DNA of 64,000 nucleotides from positions 248,001 through 312,000 of the forward strand of contig NZ_JALDPT010000001.1 of NCBI RefSeq assembly GCF_022695515.1, written 5' to 3'. The notes beneath the pieces are model-generated. The model saw only the letters and a program-made list of their open reading frames with translations. It did not search any database and was not told the origin of the DNA. Of this stretch, positions 8,402-17,079 are shown one piece after another. Position 1 is the first letter of the stretch, and the number at the start of each line of letters is the position of its first letter. A program made the position numbers and the translations under genes. Origin of the DNA: Phenylobacterium aquaticum (lineage in GTDB: Bacteria; Pseudomonadota; Alphaproteobacteria; Caulobacterales; Caulobacteraceae).

Positions 8402-8738
8402 GGGCGTCTCCTTGAGTGGCCTGGAGGAACCGGTCGATCGCTGTGAAGGCGAAGTCGGTGAGCTTGAGGTTGAGGGCGCCGGCCTGCCGCCGGATCCGCC
8501 CGCAGAGCGGTTTGGACAGCCGGACGGAGACCCGGTCCTTGGCGCCACGGACGGCGGGGAAGGTCACCGCCTCGCCGCCATCGAGGGCCTCGACCAGCTC
8601 GCGGAAGGCGCGCTCGTAGATCAGCCGCACACAGCCGCGCGGGTTCTTGCGGGTATTCAGGCGCTCGGCGGCGTCGAGCATGTCCTGGTGGAGGCCTTCC
8701 GGCAGGAAGAGGCCGAGTTTTTCTGCGGATGGGGTCAT
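8292..8738 (-). CDS. Ribbon-helix-helix-like protein between trbI and DUF2274
   Basis: Residues 1-115 look like a real protein: a basic strand-helix-helix block ('RVSVRLSKPLCGRIRRQAG' then 'LTDFAFTAIDRFLQ') fits a ribbon-helix-helix DNA-binding fold of the kind used by relaxosome accessory factors. The last about 35 residues are low-complexity (repeated D, R, P, Q) and lie antiphase over the DUF2274 gene, so the true 3' end is doubtful. A TGA overlapping the DUF2274 ATG exists in another frame (8398-8400), which would give the ATGA coupling seen elsewhere in this cluster if one base were missing. The start at 8738 lies 14 bases after trbI. Confidence 0.6.
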   Translation of the reverse strand: MTPSAEKLGLFLPEGLHQDMLDAAERLNTRKNPRGCVRLIYERAFRELVEALDGGEAVTFPAVRGAKDRVSVRLSKPLCGRIRRQAGALNLKLTDFAFTAIDRFLQATQGDAHDAPRQDRPRPGQDRSRGEDDRSAFEAERQARRGFG

Positions 8739-8752
8739 CGCAACACTCACGC

Positions 8753-9988
8753 TTACGGATAAGGGGCGAGGATCATGTCCTTGCTGACGAGCACGCGGAC
8801 GGGCCAGCCGGCCCGGACGCGCAGGGTCGGCTGGCGATTGAGGTCGCGGCCGGTGATCTGCTGGCCAACCTGCTGGGCGGAATTGGACACGCCGCTGGCG
8901 GCCGAGTTGATGACCAGGGCGCCGGAGCTGCGATTGCCGGCGTCCTGGGCGGCGGCGGCGCCCACGCTGAACAGCGTCGAGAGGAGCACGCCGCGCGCTA
9001 GCTGGCCGAAATGGCCATCGGTCTTGTCCTGAAGGCCGGCCGCCCCTGACAGGTCCGCGCCCGCCATCGACCCGATGTTGATCGAGCGGCCATCGGGCAT
9101 GATGATCCGGTTCCAGGCGACCAGGGCCCGGTTCTGGCCGTAGGCGATCTGGCTGTCGTACTGACCGATCAACCGCGAGCCCTGCGGGATCAGCACCGTG
9201 CGCCCGGTCCGATGGTCGTAGACCGGCTCGGTGACCTGGGCGATCACCTGTCCGGGAAGGTCGGAATTGATCGCCGTCACCAGGGCGGCCGAGATGATGC
9301 TGCCCGCCTTCACTTCCCAAGGGCTGAGCGCGGGCTGCAACGGATTGGTCAGGTAGTCGTCCGTCCGGGCGTTAGCCGCGAACTGGCGCTTGGCCGCCTG
9401 GCCGTTCGCGGGCTGCACCTCCGCGGCCGCCGGCTCCCCTGCGCCCCCTGCGCCCCCGGCGGACGCGGCGATCGGGCGCGCGAGCGCGGCAAGATCGCCC
9501 GCCGGCGCCGCGGCCGACGGCGGTCCCCCAAAGAACGGGCCTGAGGACCGCGCGGCGAGGGCCTGCTCTCGGGCCGCCTGGACGGCAGGATCAACCTGGC
9601 CCGGCGGCGGGGGCGGCTGCGAGGTTCCGGCAGGCAGGGCTCCGGGCGCGCCTTCAGGCGGGGGCAGGGCGGCCGTCCCGGGCAGGGCTTGAGCCTGCAG
9701 CGCCGGGTCGGCGTAGCCGGCCGCGTACTTGGTGGAGATCGCCGGCGTCTGGACCTGGCCGGTGTCGGCGGCGTCAGAAATGGCGTCGGGCCGCGCCTGC
9801 GGTGCGTGCGCGCCGCCGAAGCCAAGATAGAATCCTAACGCCACGATCCCAGCGAGCCCCGTCGCGCCGGCGATCAGGTACTTGCGGTTCCAGCGCGTCA
9901 CCGGTGTGCGCGGGGCGGCCAGAACGCTCTCCGGCGCGGCCTTGCGCGGGTGCGAGGTCAGCGGTGGATCGGGCGGGAGGTGGCTCAC
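8753..9988 (-). CDS. trbI: TrbI/VirB10-like conjugal transfer protein
   Basis: The 411-residue product has a short cytoplasmic N-terminus, one membrane segment near residues 37-57 ('YLIAGATGLAGIVALGFYLGFG'-like), a Pro/Ala-rich periplasmic linker (about 95-150) and a conserved C-terminal beta-barrel domain ('VKAGSIISAALVTAINSDLPG', 'VLIPQGSRLIGQYDS'). VirB10 proteins span from the inner membrane to the outer-membrane core of the type IV secretion channel. It starts at a GTG overlapping the trbG stop. Confidence 0.93.
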   Translation of the reverse strand: MSHLPPDPPLTSHPRKAAPESVLAAPRTPVTRWNRKYLIAGATGLAGIVALGFYLGFGGAHAPQARPDAISDAADTGQVQTPAISTKYAAGYADPALQAQALPGTAALPPPEGAPGALPAGTSQPPPPPGQVDPAVQAAREQALAARSSGPFFGGPPSAAAPAGDLAALARPIAASAGGAGGAGEPAAAEVQPANGQAAKRQFAANARTDDYLTNPLQPALSPWEVKAGSIISAALVTAINSDLPGQVIAQVTEPVYDHRTGRTVLIPQGSRLIGQYDSQIAYGQNRALVAWNRIIMPDGRSINIGSMAGADLSGAAGLQDKTDGHFGQLARGVLLSTLFSVGAAAAQDAGNRSSGALVINSAASGVSNSAQQVGQQITGRDLNRQPTLRVRAGWPVRVLVSKDMILAPYP

Positions 9989-10980
9989 GAACCACCCCCT
10001 TCGCCGGTGCGGGTAATGCGCACAACGGTCTGCTTGCGCTCGCCAAGCCGCAGCTCGGCGACGTCGATCAGCCGGTCCACCACATAGTAGCCGCCGAGGT
10101 AGCGGTAGTTGACGAGCTGGGCCTGTTTGTCGGGGCCGATCAGGAAGAGCGGCGGGGCCTCGGTCGTGGCCATGTCGCGCGGAAACTGGATGTAGGTCTT
10201 CAGGCCGTCGTCAAAGACGCGGACCGGCTGCCAGCGTGGCGCACGGAAGCCGTTCGCCTTGATGCGGTAGCCAAAGTGCAGCGAGTCGACAGCCAAGCCC
10301 GATGCGGCGATGCCTCGGCTCTCTGCGGCTTGGGCGGCCTGAGCCTCGCGGGCTTCCTCCTGCGGATAGTTCCAGGCGATGACGCTGGTGTAGGTATCGC
10401 CCTCGTGACTGACGGCCTCCAGCAGATAGGTCCGCTGGTCGGTCGTCAGGATGATGTTGGTGCGCAACGACCCGCGGATCGGCTTGACCATCACGATGAC
10501 CTGCTGGGTCGCGCCGGATCCCTGAACGGTCTCCCCGAGCACCCAACGGACGGTGTCGCCCGCCGCCTTCGAAACGAGCTTTTCCCCAGGGCGGAGCGTG
10601 ATCGCGGTCAGGAATCGCGGGCTGGTGTTGACCGTGTAGAGCCGTCCCGGTTCGAAGTCGTAATAGAGCGCGGCGTTCACATAGGCGCCGGCCCGCGGGT
10701 AGTCGCGCGCGCTGCTGTTGGCCGATTGGACGGTCGTCAGGGCCGTCGGCCGCGGATAGGTGCGGGGCGGCGGCCGACGTTTCGGGGCCGGCCGAGTGGT
10801 CGGCGCCGGCGCCGCCTGGGCCAGGGTGACCGGCGCTGGAGCCACGGGCCGGGAAAGCGCTGTCGGCCCCGGGCGGGGTGCGACGGTCTGGGCCGCCAAC
10901 GGGCCCGCCGACACCGCCAGCAAGACGAGCACGCCGGCCGCCGCGCCTGCGGAAAGCCGTCTGGAGGACAGGGCGCTCAT
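9985..10980 (-). CDS. trbG: TrbG/VirB9-like outer-membrane core subunit
   Basis: 331 residues with a cleavable signal peptide ('GVLVLLAVSAGPLAAQT'), a Pro-rich stretch to about residue 75, and the VirB9 domain ('YDFEPGRLYTVNTSPRFLTAITLRPGE', 'NIILTTDQRTYLLEAVS'). VirB9 forms the periplasmic and outer-membrane part of the core complex with VirB7 and VirB10. Its start overlaps the trbF stop (ATGA) and its stop overlaps the trbI start, so the three are translated as a unit. Confidence 0.94.
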   Translation of the reverse strand: MSALSSRRLSAGAAAGVLVLLAVSAGPLAAQTVAPRPGPTALSRPVAPAPVTLAQAAPAPTTRPAPKRRPPPRTYPRPTALTTVQSANSSARDYPRAGAYVNAALYYDFEPGRLYTVNTSPRFLTAITLRPGEKLVSKAAGDTVRWVLGETVQGSGATQQVIVMVKPIRGSLRTNIILTTDQRTYLLEAVSHEGDTYTSVIAWNYPQEEAREAQAAQAAESRGIAASGLAVDSLHFGYRIKANGFRAPRWQPVRVFDDGLKTYIQFPRDMATTEAPPLFLIGPDKQAQLVNYRYLGGYYVVDRLIDVAELRLGERKQTVVRITRTGEGGGS

Positions 10981-11660
10981 AGCTCACGGCTCCATTGAAA
11001 CTCGGTGATGTAGATCCCCAGCGGGTTGGCCCTCAGCTCGGCCTCGTTCTTCGGCGCCACGACCTTGGTCGTGAACAGGCCCGTCCAGGCCTCGGTCACG
11101 CCGGAGGTCCCGGCGTTGAACTGCGTCTCGCGCCACTGGACTTGGTAGGTGCGCGGGCTGCGCGGCAGGACCGACACGATCTCCACGTTGACCGCCTGGG
11201 TGCCGGCATTGGCGAAGGGGTCATTGGCCTTGGCGAAGGCGTTCAGCTGTCCGATCGCCGGACCGGACACGAAGTGATAGGCCCCCGTCCAATTGTCGCG
11301 GATGACGATCGGGTCGATGCTCTTCGAGCGCGTCCGCCGCACCCAGTCCGCCAGGAAGTAGCCGATCTCGGCCGTCGTCGGCTCATAGGTGCGGCCGGCC
11401 AGCTCGATGCGACCGGGCCGCGCGTAGCGGTCGATCGGCACGACATAGGTAGCGATGTTGGTGTTGTTGGCCTCGTAGATGAAACCGCCCAGGGCGAGCG
11501 CGGCGAGACCAAGCCCGCCAAACGCCGCCATGCGCCAGTTCTTGGCCTGCACCACGGCCGAGCCGATCCGCATGTCCCACTCTCGGGAGGCGCGCAGGTA
11601 TGGGCTCTCCACCGGCGCGGAGCTGCCGTAGCGATCATTGGGTCGTTTGAAGGGGTTCAT
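10977..11660 (-). CDS. trbF: TrbF/VirB8-like inner-membrane assembly factor
   Basis: About 227 residues. The family usually starts 'MNPFKRP', which is the ATG chosen here; an in-frame GTG at 11684 overlapping the trbL stop is an alternative. Residues 1-40 are cytoplasmic ('ASREWDMRIGSAVVQAKNWR' is a family hallmark), then one membrane helix, then the periplasmic NTF2-like domain ('IGYFLADWVRRTRSKSIDP', 'VQWRETQFN'). VirB8 scaffolds the type IV channel in the inner membrane. Confidence 0.93.
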   Translation of the reverse strand: MNPFKRPNDRYGSSAPVESPYLRASREWDMRIGSAVVQAKNWRMAAFGGLGLAALALGGFIYEANNTNIATYVVPIDRYARPGRIELAGRTYEPTTAEIGYFLADWVRRTRSKSIDPIVIRDNWTGAYHFVSGPAIGQLNAFAKANDPFANAGTQAVNVEIVSVLPRSPRTYQVQWRETQFNAGTSGVTEAWTGLFTTKVVAPKNEAELRANPLGIYITEFQWSREL

Positions 11661-11680
11661 CGGCACACTCTCGACGGGGG

Positions 11681-12994
11681 TCACTCTTCAGGGTCGTCAT
11701 CGCGGCGGGTCGGGGTGGCGCTGAGGCCCGGGCCGCTGGCTTCGCCTCCAGCGGTCGCCGCTGCAGCGCTGTCCCGAGCCGCTCCCGCCAGACCACCCCC
11801 ACGCCGGGCCTGGGCCCTAGAAACGACGGAAGATCCAGACGACGGCGCATCCGGCGGCGGGGGAGGAGGCGCCTCGCCTTCATTGGGATTCCGGGACGAA
11901 AACAGGCGGCTCCCGGCGGCGCGCCCTTCGGCCACCATGGTCGACACCGGAGCCCTGGCGAAGTCGGCGGCCATGCCGCCGCCGCCCGATCCGCCGCCAC
12001 CGCCGGCCGGGCCCGCGCTTCCTGAACCGAGTCCGCCAGACGCGGCCCTTGCGGCGGCGACCTTCTCGCCACCGGCCGCCCATCCACCCGCAACAGCACC
12101 GCCGATCGCCCGGCCAGCGAGGGCGACGCCCGCGGCGCCTGCCGCCACGCCTGCGGCGCCCATCAGTGCGCCGCCGGCGTTGAGTTGCGGTCCTCCCGAG
12201 ATCAATGCCCCCGCGATCGACGGGATCTTGAGGGCAAGCATCATGAGGAAGACAGCCGATAGAAGCAGGCCACATTCCTCGGAAATCGTTGGCTCGAGCG
12301 ACAATGTGAATTGCTGGAAAATGTTGATCCCGATGCCGAGGATCACAGCCAGCGCCATGAACTTCAGGCCAACGGAGACGACGTATCCGATCGCACGCTC
12401 CGCGAGGAAGGATGTTTGGCTGAGCACGCCAAACGGCACCGTGACGAAGGCGATCAGCGTGACGAGGTGGAATTCAATGATGGTGATAGCGATCTCGATC
12501 GCCAGAACTATGAAGGCGAGAAGAATCCCAATGGCAGCCACAGCGGCGACGATGATGACGTCGATGTTTTGAAGTGCGCCGAAGCCGCCGTTCTGCTTGG
12601 CGAGCTCACCAATGTAAGCCATCAGCTTGACGACGATTTGCATCCCCGCATCGACCGCCGTGGTTGGCGCGTTCATGAAGTCATCGACGGAGCCGCCGCC
12701 GCTCGCGCGGAGTCCGAGCTGACCGAAGCCATTGACGACCGTCAGGCTAAGCGTGTGCCAGCTGCCTACGAGCCACGCGAAGAAGCCAACCAACAAGACT
12801 TTGCGGACCAGACTGGCCAAGACGTTCTGGGTCTCGTCGATGGCCCACAGGATCGCGGTGAGTGCGATGCTGATCACGACCAGCGTCCCCAACACCGTTT
12901 GAACTTCGCCGGAGATGACGCCGAAGCCCGTGTCGATCTGAGTAGTGAAGCGGCGGATGAAGTCGTCCAACGCCGCTGGGCTGGCGGTCGCCAT
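11681..12994 (-). CDS. trbL: TrbL/VirB6-like polytopic channel protein
   Basis: 437 residues with at least six membrane segments between about residues 30 and 265, followed by a Gly/Ala/Ser/Pro-rich tail (about 270-437) with repeated acidic and Arg residues at the very end. This architecture is that of TrbL/VirB6, the multi-pass inner-membrane component of the mating channel. The segment 'EFHLVTLIAFVTVPFGVLSQTSFLAERAIGYVVSVG' region is strongly conserved in trbL. It is followed by trbF with a four-base overlap or short gap depending on the trbF start. Confidence 0.93.
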   Translation of the reverse strand: MATASPAALDDFIRRFTTQIDTGFGVISGEVQTVLGTLVVISIALTAILWAIDETQNVLASLVRKVLLVGFFAWLVGSWHTLSLTVVNGFGQLGLRASGGGSVDDFMNAPTTAVDAGMQIVVKLMAYIGELAKQNGGFGALQNIDVIIVAAVAAIGILLAFIVLAIEIAITIIEFHLVTLIAFVTVPFGVLSQTSFLAERAIGYVVSVGLKFMALAVILGIGINIFQQFTLSLEPTISEECGLLLSAVFLMMLALKIPSIAGALISGGPQLNAGGALMGAAGVAAGAAGVALAGRAIGGAVAGGWAAGGEKVAAARAASGGLGSGSAGPAGGGGGSGGGGMAADFARAPVSTMVAEGRAAGSRLFSSRNPNEGEAPPPPPPDAPSSGSSVVSRAQARRGGGLAGAARDSAAAATAGGEASGPGLSATPTRRDDDPEE

Positions 12995-13016
12995 TCTCAG
13001 TCTCGCTGTCTACGGC

Positions 13017-13232
13017 TCAGAAGGATTTCTGGCCTTTGAAGGAGCCCTTCACAGGCTTGTAGTAGAGGGGTGAGCAGGGGTTGCTCGGGTCCTTGATGCT
13101 GGGATCAGGACACTTCGGGGCCGCCTTGGCTGCCGGGGCATCGGCTGGCGGTTCGGTAGGAACTGGGGAAGGACCACAGCCGGAAAGCAGGGCCAGGATG
13201 GAGAGGGAGGAAATCGCCAGGAGTGTCCGCAT
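13017..13232 (-). CDS. Small lipoprotein in the trbK position (candidate entry exclusion)
   Basis: A 71-residue lipoprotein: hydrophobic signal followed by lipobox 'LLSGCG' with Cys19, then a Pro/Ala linker and a Cys pair ('KCPDPSIKDPSNPCSP'). In RP4 the gene between trbJ and trbL is trbK, a similar-sized lipoprotein that blocks entry of the same plasmid. Position, size and lipobox agree with a TrbK-like role; sequence alone does not prove it. Its C-terminus 'YKPVKGSFKGQKSF' closely matches the end of the neighbouring TrbJ. Confidence 0.75.
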   Translation of the reverse strand: MRTLLAISSLSILALLSGCGPSPVPTEPPADAPAAKAAPKCPDPSIKDPSNPCSPLYYKPVKGSFKGQKSF

Positions 13233-13234
13233 GG

Positions 13235-13954
13235 CTAAAAGCTTTGCTGCCCAGAGAAGGACCCGCGCACCGGCGTGTAGGCGTTGTGTCGTTGTGACTC
13301 CGCCCGGGCGGCGACCGCACCCGCCTGCTGCTGCGCCAGGATTGTCTCCTGCGTCCGCGCCTGAGCGATCAGGATCGTCTGCAGCCCTTGGAGCTGACTG
13401 CTGAGCGCCGCGAGCAGCTGATTGGTCGCCTGGATCGCCGCGGTTTGCCCGGCCGCGCCCTGAGAGGCGGACACCGCACTGTTCACGGCGCCGGCCGTTG
13501 TCCCCTGGGATCTCACCAGCTGGTTCTGAACCGCCATCGAGTCCTGAAGGGTCAGCCGGCTATTGGCCTCCCAGCCCGCCAGCCGCTGCTGGATCTGAGC
13601 GAAGCTCTGGCCAGACAGGCTGGTCGGGTAGAACTGCTGGAACTGTCCGGCGATGTTCTGGCTGTTGTAGCCGATCGCCTGGGCCTGCTGCATGAGCTGG
13701 GTCGCCTGGGCGTTGATCTGGGCCAGCGGCTGGGTGACATCCGTCCCCAGCTTCTGGAGCATCGCCATCTGGTTGGTGACCTGCGCCTGCAACTGCTGGA
13801 TCTGCGCTAGCCCCTGCCGAACCTGCTGGACCGCCTGGGCCACGGCGCGCGGATCGAAGACGATCTGCTGAGCGGCCGCGGGCGGCGGCGGCAGTGGCCC
13901 TAGTCCCAGCGACACCGCGACGATCGCCGCCGCGGCCATGAGCTGGTTACGCAT
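13235..13954 (-). CDS. trbJ: TrbJ/VirB5-like minor pilus protein
   Basis: 239 residues, signal peptide ('MAAAAIVAVSLGLGPL' to 'AAAQQ'), then a Gln/Ala-rich helical body typical of TrbJ ('VFDPRAVAQAVQQVRQGLAQ', 'QFYPTSLSGQSFAQI'). AAGGAC lies nine bases before the chosen ATG; an open frame upstream has no coding character. VirB5 homologues sit at the pilus tip and aid contact. The C-terminal motif 'YTPVRGSFSGQQSF' is repeated in the lipoprotein encoded two bases downstream. Confidence 0.92.
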   Translation of the reverse strand: MRNQLMAAAAIVAVSLGLGPLPPPPAAAQQIVFDPRAVAQAVQQVRQGLAQIQQLQAQVTNQMAMLQKLGTDVTQPLAQINAQATQLMQQAQAIGYNSQNIAGQFQQFYPTSLSGQSFAQIQQRLAGWEANSRLTLQDSMAVQNQLVRSQGTTAGAVNSAVSASQGAAGQTAAIQATNQLLAALSSQLQGLQTILIAQARTQETILAQQQAGAVAARAESQRHNAYTPVRGSFSGQQSF

Positions 13955-14285
13955 CTGGAGTGTCCTTCTGGTGCGAGGGAAGGGGAGCGGGGAAGAGGTC
14001 GTCGCCAGTCGCCTGGACGAACAGGGGTTCAGACACCGCCCGGAAGGCGACAGCCGCGCCGAACAGGACAAAGCCGGCCAGCATGACGAAGAAGTTGTGG
14101 TGGTAGGTCGTGCCGAAGACCGCGAGGAAGCCAGGCGCTGCCAAGGCCAAGAAGAGGATTCGACGTCGACGGCGGGTGGAGGTCCACGCGCCCGGCAGGT
14201 GGCGGTCGAGCCAAGCCAGGCGCGCGAAGTCGCGTGCGCTCATGGCGGTGCGAGGTATTGCGAAGGAGAGCTCATGCGCGCCCAT
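13947..14285 (-). CDS. Small membrane protein between trbE and trbJ, function unknown
   Basis: About 112 residues. After a basic N-terminus ('STRRRRR' near 40) come two membrane segments separated by a short 'TYHHNF' turn. The ATG at 14285 overlaps the trbE stop; the 3' end overlaps trbJ by eight bases, so it is a genuine operon member. RP4 has no counterpart between trbE and trbJ. It may be an accessory of the inner-membrane channel; I do not recognise the family. Confidence 0.7.
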   Translation of the reverse strand: MGAHELSFAIPRTAMSARDFARLAWLDRHLPGAWTSTRRRRRILFLALAAPGFLAVFGTTYHHNFFVMLAGFVLFGAAVAFRAVSEPLFVQATGDDLFPAPLPSHQKDTPDA

Positions 14286-16759
14286 CACGCCACTCTCGGA
14301 AAGGCCGCGCGCCGCTGGTCGCCGAGGTAGAGAGCTACGTGAGCCTGGTCCTTGGCGCCGAAAAACCGCTCTGGGAATTCCCGGCGATCATGGTCGGCGA
14401 GAAGCTGGCTGATGAGCTGCTGATCGCCAGGCGAAGACGAGCCCACGGCGGCCAGGGAGAGCGCGCCCAAGCCCAGCTCGAAGAGCCGGTTCCCGGACGT
14501 GGACTGATAGTAGTATTCGCGCTTGGGCGTGGCGTTGGCGATGATCCGCACCTGCTGCGGGTTCAAGCCGAAATCCTGATAGAGCGCGGCGATCTGCGGC
14601 GTCTGGGCGTCGGGATTGGGCAGGAAGATGCGGGTCGGGCAGCTCTCGATCAGCGCCGGCGCGATGGACGAACGGGCCACGTCCGCCAGGCTCTGGGTGG
14701 CGAACACCACGGCGACATTAAACTTCCGCAGGGTCTTGAGCCATTCGCGGATCTTGGCCGCGAAGGCGCCCTGGTCGAGGAACAGCCAGGCCTCGTCGAG
14801 CACCAGCAGGGTCGGCCGGCCATCGAAGCGCCGCTCGAGACTGCGGAAGATGTAGGTGAGCACCGGCGCCAGCGCCGACTTGCTGGCCATGAGCTCGGCC
14901 ATCTCGAAGGTCTGCCAGACGGCGGGCTTTAGGGCGTTCTGGCTGGCGTCTAGCAGATGGCCGTAGGGGCCGCTCAGCGTGTAGGGCGTGAGCGCGGCCT
15001 TGACCGCCTGATCCTGGATTGTTGCGGCCAGGAGGGTGAGCGTGCGCTGGTCGCGCGGCCCTTCGGCGAGATTGCGCAGGCCGCTCCAGATTTCGTCCTT
15101 GACCGGCGGGGTGATCGGCACGCCTTCGGCGGCGACGATATCCTGAACCCATTCCTGCGCCCAGGCGCGATCGTCGGGCGCGTCGATCTGCGCCAGCGGC
15201 TGGAAGGCCAGCTCGCTCTGGTCACCGCCCAGGACATAGAACTGCCCCCCGACCAACAGGGTCGAGGCCCGCGAGCTCGCGCCCTTGTCGAAGTAGAAGA
15301 CCTGGGCCTCGGGATAACGCAGCCACTGCATGGCCAGGGTGTTGAGAAGCACGGATTTGCCGGCCCCGGTCGGCCCGACAATCATCGTGTGGCCGACATC
15401 GCCCTGGTGCAGGTCAAAGCGGAAGGGGGTGGTGCCGGCCGTGCGGGTGACCAACAGGGCGGGCTGAAGCCCTGGATGGCCGCGCTTCTGACATTCCGCC
15501 GACAGGTGGGCGTTGATCGTCGGACCGGGCCAAATGGCCGACATCGGCATCATGTCGCAGAGGTTCAGCGACGACACCAAGGGCCGCCGAAGATCGGCGT
15601 AGGCCTGGCCGGGGAGGCTGCCGATCCACGCCTCGACGGCGTTGACGTCTTCGACCTTGCAGACAAAGCCCGCCCGGTTGATAGCGCCCTCGACTTCGCG
15701 GACCCGATTGGCGAGACGGTCGGGGTCGGCGCCCATCAGGGTGACCGTCGGCGTGAAGTAGCCAATGGAGGCGTAGTCGCCGCCGAGGATCGCCAGGGCC
15801 GCATCGGCGTCGACCGACTTGGCCGCCGCGTCCGGGTCCTCTAGGAGCGAGGGCTCACGGGTGATGGCTTCCTTCAGGAGCGCGAGCACGCCCTTGCGCT
15901 TGGCGAACCAGCGCTTGCGCACCGTGGTCACCGCCTTGCGGGCGTCTTCCTTGTCGAGCGGCAGGTAGCGGCAGACCCAGCGATAGCTGATGCCCAGCTC
16001 ATTCAGCCGATCGAGGAGGCCGGGGGACGAGGTGGTCGGATAGGCCCTGACCGAAATGGTGCGCAGGTACTGCCCGCCGAGCCGGGGGAGCAAGCCGCCC
16101 TGGAAGTCGTCGTCGGTCAGGAAGGCGTCGAGATAGGCCGGGGTCTCGGGCGAAGCGACCGGGTGACGCTTGGTGGAGATGCAGCTGTGCAGGTAGGTCA
16201 GGGTCTCGTCGTCGGTCAGCTCGCCGACCTCGGGCATGATCGCGGTCAGGATGTCGGCGATCTGATGGACGGTGCTCAGGAAGTCGCTCAGCGCGGCGCG
16301 ATACATGCCTTCGGCCCCGCGCCCCGACGGGGCGTTTTCCAGTAGGAGACTTTCGGCCGTCGAGATCGCTTCCTCTGGCGGCAGATAGGTGAAGGTCAGG
16401 AAATAGCGGCTCTCGAAATGACGCTCTTGCGCCTCGAAGCCCTCGCGTCGCTCCTCGTCGACCAGGTCCGAGACGGGGTCAGGAAACTGGCTCGCGGGGT
16501 AAGTCTGCGACGGCGCCCGTAGGGCTTCAATGTGCAGGCACCAGCGTGAGCCCAGCCGTCGAAGCGCGTTGTTCAACTGGGCGCGGGTGGCGACCAAGCC
16601 GGCATCCGTGGCGCTGGCCAGGTCCGGCCCCCGGAAAGCCAGGGTCTTCTGGAAGCTGCCGTCCTTGTTGAGCACCAAGCCGGGCCCGATCAGCGCGACC
16701 CAGGGGAGATGGTCGAACAGGCGGTCAGCCTTGGGCCGGTACTCACGCAGATACAGCAC
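14285..16759 (-). CDS. trbE: TrbE/VirB4 conjugation ATPase
   Basis: 824 residues, the usual length for TrbE. Walker A 'GPTGAGKS' at about 462-469, Walker B in 'LLVLDEAWLFLDQG' and the downstream 'VVFATQSLADVARSS' motif are all intact. VirB4 proteins power pilus assembly and DNA transfer at the inner-membrane base. GTG start with AGAGG eight bases upstream. It lies between trbD and the small membrane gene, and appears to be functional by sequence. Confidence 0.96.
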   Translation of the reverse strand: MLYLREYRPKADRLFDHLPWVALIGPGLVLNKDGSFQKTLAFRGPDLASATDAGLVATRAQLNNALRRLGSRWCLHIEALRAPSQTYPASQFPDPVSDLVDEERREGFEAQERHFESRYFLTFTYLPPEEAISTAESLLLENAPSGRGAEGMYRAALSDFLSTVHQIADILTAIMPEVGELTDDETLTYLHSCISTKRHPVASPETPAYLDAFLTDDDFQGGLLPRLGGQYLRTISVRAYPTTSSPGLLDRLNELGISYRWVCRYLPLDKEDARKAVTTVRKRWFAKRKGVLALLKEAITREPSLLEDPDAAAKSVDADAALAILGGDYASIGYFTPTVTLMGADPDRLANRVREVEGAINRAGFVCKVEDVNAVEAWIGSLPGQAYADLRRPLVSSLNLCDMMPMSAIWPGPTINAHLSAECQKRGHPGLQPALLVTRTAGTTPFRFDLHQGDVGHTMIVGPTGAGKSVLLNTLAMQWLRYPEAQVFYFDKGASSRASTLLVGGQFYVLGGDQSELAFQPLAQIDAPDDRAWAQEWVQDIVAAEGVPITPPVKDEIWSGLRNLAEGPRDQRTLTLLAATIQDQAVKAALTPYTLSGPYGHLLDASQNALKPAVWQTFEMAELMASKSALAPVLTYIFRSLERRFDGRPTLLVLDEAWLFLDQGAFAAKIREWLKTLRKFNVAVVFATQSLADVARSSIAPALIESCPTRIFLPNPDAQTPQIAALYQDFGLNPQQVRIIANATPKREYYYQSTSGNRLFELGLGALSLAAVGSSSPGDQQLISQLLADHDRREFPERFFGAKDQAHVALYLGDQRRAAFPRVA

Positions 16760-16811
16760 GGCGGACCTCTATGAGACCGGATTAGGGGAGGGATGAAGCC
16801 GCGCGCGCATG

Positions 16812-17078
16812 TCAGGCGTCCAGGTAGGGCTTCTGGCGGATGTGTCGGCCGAGCGCGTCGAAGAAGTAGGGATCGCGCTTGTTCAGCCAGTAGCAGGCGC
16901 CATGGATGGCCAGGCCGACGGGGATGCCGATCAGCGGAACCTGCAGGCCCAGCGCCAGGACGGCGGTCAGCGTCCCATTAAGCACCGCGATCAGCCGGGG
17001 CACGCCCGCGATCGTCACCGGCTCCGACAAGGAGCTGTGAAACGCGATCTCGAAGCCTTCGACGTCGGACCGGGCCAT
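16812..17078 (-). CDS. trbD: TrbD/VirB3-like membrane protein
   Basis: 88 residues: a short conserved N-terminus ('GFEIAFHSSLSEPVTIAGVP') that is the TrbD signature, two close membrane helices (about 27-63) and a cytoplasmic C-terminus ('NKRDPYFFDALGRHI'). VirB3 partners the VirB4 ATPase, encoded 52 bases downstream. It follows trbC after a 1-base gap. Confidence 0.93.
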   Translation of the reverse strand: MARSDVEGFEIAFHSSLSEPVTIAGVPRLIAVLNGTLTAVLALGLQVPLIGIPVGLAIHGACYWLNKRDPYFFDALGRHIRQKPYLDA

Positions 17079-17079
17079 C

